A stretch of DNA of 17,501 bases from Opitutia bacterium UBA3151 (lineage in GTDB: Bacteria > Verrucomicrobiota > Verrucomicrobiia > Opitutales > Seribacteraceae): NCBI GenBank assembly GCA_002364975.1, contig DEYT01000152.1, positions 13,578-31,078 of the forward strand. Direction: 5' to 3'. The translations under genes and the position numbers were made by a program. This document shows positions 16,332-17,501 of the stretch, in pieces (within the stretch, counting starts at the first letter, position 1; each line of letters begins with the position of its first letter). The notes below the pieces were generated by a model that saw nothing but the letters and a program-made list of their open reading frames with translations, was not told the origin of the DNA and ran no database searches.

Positions 16332-16960
16332 TTGAACTGGATCAGATCATCCCTAGCCCGTTGCCGGATAAGATTATCGATTCTTCTGAAATCTGGAACC
16401 TCAACCTGCTCATTCAAGCTCAATCCAAGACCCTGATTTCCGCCCAATCTGGACTGGGAAAGTCTACCCTGCTCCATCTCATTTACGGGCTTCGACACGA
16501 CTACAGCGGTCAACTTTTAATCGATGGAAAACCAGCCCGCGACCTTTCTTTTATTCAGTGGGAGGAGCTAAGGAGGGAATCCTTATCTCTGGTCTTTCAA
16601 GACCTTCGCCTCTTTCCTCACCTATCTGCTCAGGATAACCTCAATCTCATCCCTCAAAGCAATCCATCTTCACCTTCGGTCATGGAAATGGCCGATCGAT
16701 TAGGAATGGAATCTCACCTTCATCAACCGGTCTCCACCCTTTCTCATGGACAACGCCAGAGGATTGCAATCATGCGAGCCTTACGCAAACCCTTTCAGAT
16801 CCTGCTCTTGGACGAGCCCTTTAGTCATCTAGACGAGATTAATCAAACCCTTGCCTGTGAATTGATTCGGGATGTAGTCGAGAAACAGCAAGCCGGCTTA
16901 ATTCTTTCCTCCCTTGGTTCCGTCCCTGCACTCCCTTTTGATGATCAATATTCGTTGTGA
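16325..16960 (+). CDS. ABC transporter ATP-binding protein (LolD/MacB-like size)
   Basis: A 211-residue cytoplasmic ATPase that should power the permease encoded next. Motifs: Walker A AQSGLGKST (40-48; the usual first glycine is alanine), Q-loop VFQD around Q92, signature LSHGQ (139-143; consensus LSGGQ), Walker B ILLLDE (159-164) and D-loop SHLD (167-170). The region where the switch histidine normally follows Walker B reads LILSSLGS (192-199), with serine instead of histidine, and the protein ends soon after. Its ATG lies inside the last codons of the amidohydrolase (7-nt overlap), and its TGA overlaps the GTG of the permease by 4 nt (GTGA), so the three are probably translated together. 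The best guess is an envelope lipoprotein or lipid exporter of the Lol/FtsX type; the cargo is unknown. Confidence 0.87.
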   Translation: MLIELDQIIPSPLPDKIIDSSEIWNLNLLIQAQSKTLISAQSGLGKSTLLHLIYGLRHDYSGQLLIDGKPARDLSFIQWEELRRESLSLVFQDLRLFPHLSAQDNLNLIPQSNPSSPSVMEMADRLGMESHLHQPVSTLSHGQRQRIAIMRALRKPFQILLLDEPFSHLDEINQTLACELIRDVVEKQQAGLILSSLGSVPALPFDDQYSL

Positions 16961-17501
16961 AATCGAACCCAGAAAATGCCATTCTTCAATCCTGTCTTCA
17001 AGTGTCTGGCCCCCGGCGTGAACTTGCAATCGCCTCCCTCGGTTGCCTTTTGGGAAGCACCCTTTTGCTTCTAGCTCTTCAATTTTTTCAAGATGCCAAT
17101 CAATATTTGGATCAAAATGAGGGGCCCAAGAATTATTTCACTCTCAATAAAAAAGTGCAAGGGGGTGCCTTGGTAAATTTAGGGAAAAAAGATTCATCTT
17201 TTTCTCCTGCAGAATTGGAAACCATCCGCAGCCTGGAAGGGGTCAAGCGGATCGGTGGCTTTGTCCGCAATCAATTTCCGATAACTGTTTATATCTGGCC
17301 CAGTGGAAAAGTGGGTATGGGATCCGCCGCCAAAGCCGATTTGTTCTTTGAGTCGATTCCCGATGACTTTCTTGACTTTATTCCAGAGCAATGGAACTGG
17401 GAAGAAAATGCCAGCTTTGTTCCAATCATGGTGCCCAAGTTCTACCTCGACCTTTGGAATTTTGGGCTGGCCCCCTCAAGGGTGGAATACCCCACCCTAT
17501 C
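16957..17501 (+). CDS. FtsX/MacB-like ABC transporter permease, N-terminal part
   Basis: An open frame runs from GTG 16957 to the window end without a stop, giving 181 residues of a longer protein cut by the window edge. After a short cytoplasmic segment there is one hydrophobic helix (about 24-44), then an extracytoplasmic region starting ANQYLDQNEG, with FTLNKKV (61-67), SFSPAELETI (81-90), NQFPI, and FFESIPDDFLDFIPEQWNW (130-148). One helix followed by a large periplasmic domain is the layout of MacB/FtsX-type permeases, and these motifs resemble a permease family I know from Bacteroidetes and Verrucomicrobia. The GTGA overlap with the ATPase gene supports a two-component transporter. Later helices and the substrate are not visible. 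Confidence 0.8.
   Translation, partial: MKSNPENAILQSCLQVSGPRRELAIASLGCLLGSTLLLLALQFFQDANQYLDQNEGPKNYFTLNKKVQGGALVNLGKKDSSFSPAELETIRSLEGVKRIGGFVRNQFPITVYIWPSGKVGMGSAAKADLFFESIPDDFLDFIPEQWNWEENASFVPIMVPKFYLDLWNFGLAPSRVEYPTL

Overview
The window looks like a chromosomal segment of a member of the PVC superphylum, most likely a Verrucomicrobiota (Opitutae/Puniceicoccales-like) bacterium. The grounds are: (i) a very large DUF4175-like membrane/coiled-coil protein directly coupled to a secreted prenyltransferase/squalene-cyclase-fold protein, a pairing typical of Planctomycetes and Verrucomicrobia; (ii) a B-type, three-subunit sdhCAB operon; (iii) an SHD1 domain joined to a DA1-like LIM metallopeptidase; (iv) a moderate GC content by eye, with few recognisable Shine-Dalgarno sequences. 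The lineage is inferred from gene content; no marker-gene tree was made.

Layout. 1-57 (+) is the last 18 codons of an upstream membrane protein. 78-6413 (+) is the 2111-residue DUF4175-like protein and 6413-7546 (+) the secreted alpha/alpha-barrel repeat protein, which starts inside the stop codon of its neighbour. Only 15 bp separate this unit from a convergent minus-strand block. Read from its promoter, that block is sdhC (13520-12789), sdhA (12765-10849), sdhB (10836-10084), argH (10017-8611) and a DA1-like metallopeptidase (8635-7562). Gaps are 23, 12 and 66 nt, then a 25-nt overlap. A divergent intergenic region (13521-13726) carries a good minus-strand -10 box, short GTTGGA repeats and a possible RNA hairpin. 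Rightward from it run pyrG (13727-15364), an amidohydrolase-2 family metal hydrolase (15450-16331), a small ABC ATPase (16325-16960) and the first 181 codons of its FtsX/MacB-like permease (16957 to the window end). The last three overlap by 7 and 4 nt.

How the genes fit together. SdhC anchors SdhA and SdhB in the membrane and passes electrons from succinate oxidation to quinone, probably menaquinone as in other B-type enzymes. ArgH, encoded next, makes arginine and releases fumarate, which is also the product of SDH. PyrG makes CTP. The amidohydrolase, ATPase and permease look like one translationally coupled unit. The two right-hand ABC genes match the general Lol/MacB/FtsX type of envelope transporter, but their substrate cannot be read from the sequence.

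Most notable items: the apparently exported bacterial DA1-like peptidase, whose plant relatives are intracellular; the roughly 800-residue coiled-coil expansion of the DUF4175-like protein; an ABC ATPase lacking the usual switch histidine; and repeats lying inside the putative sdh promoter. I did not see CRISPR arrays, insertion sequences, tRNA or rRNA genes, or phage genes.
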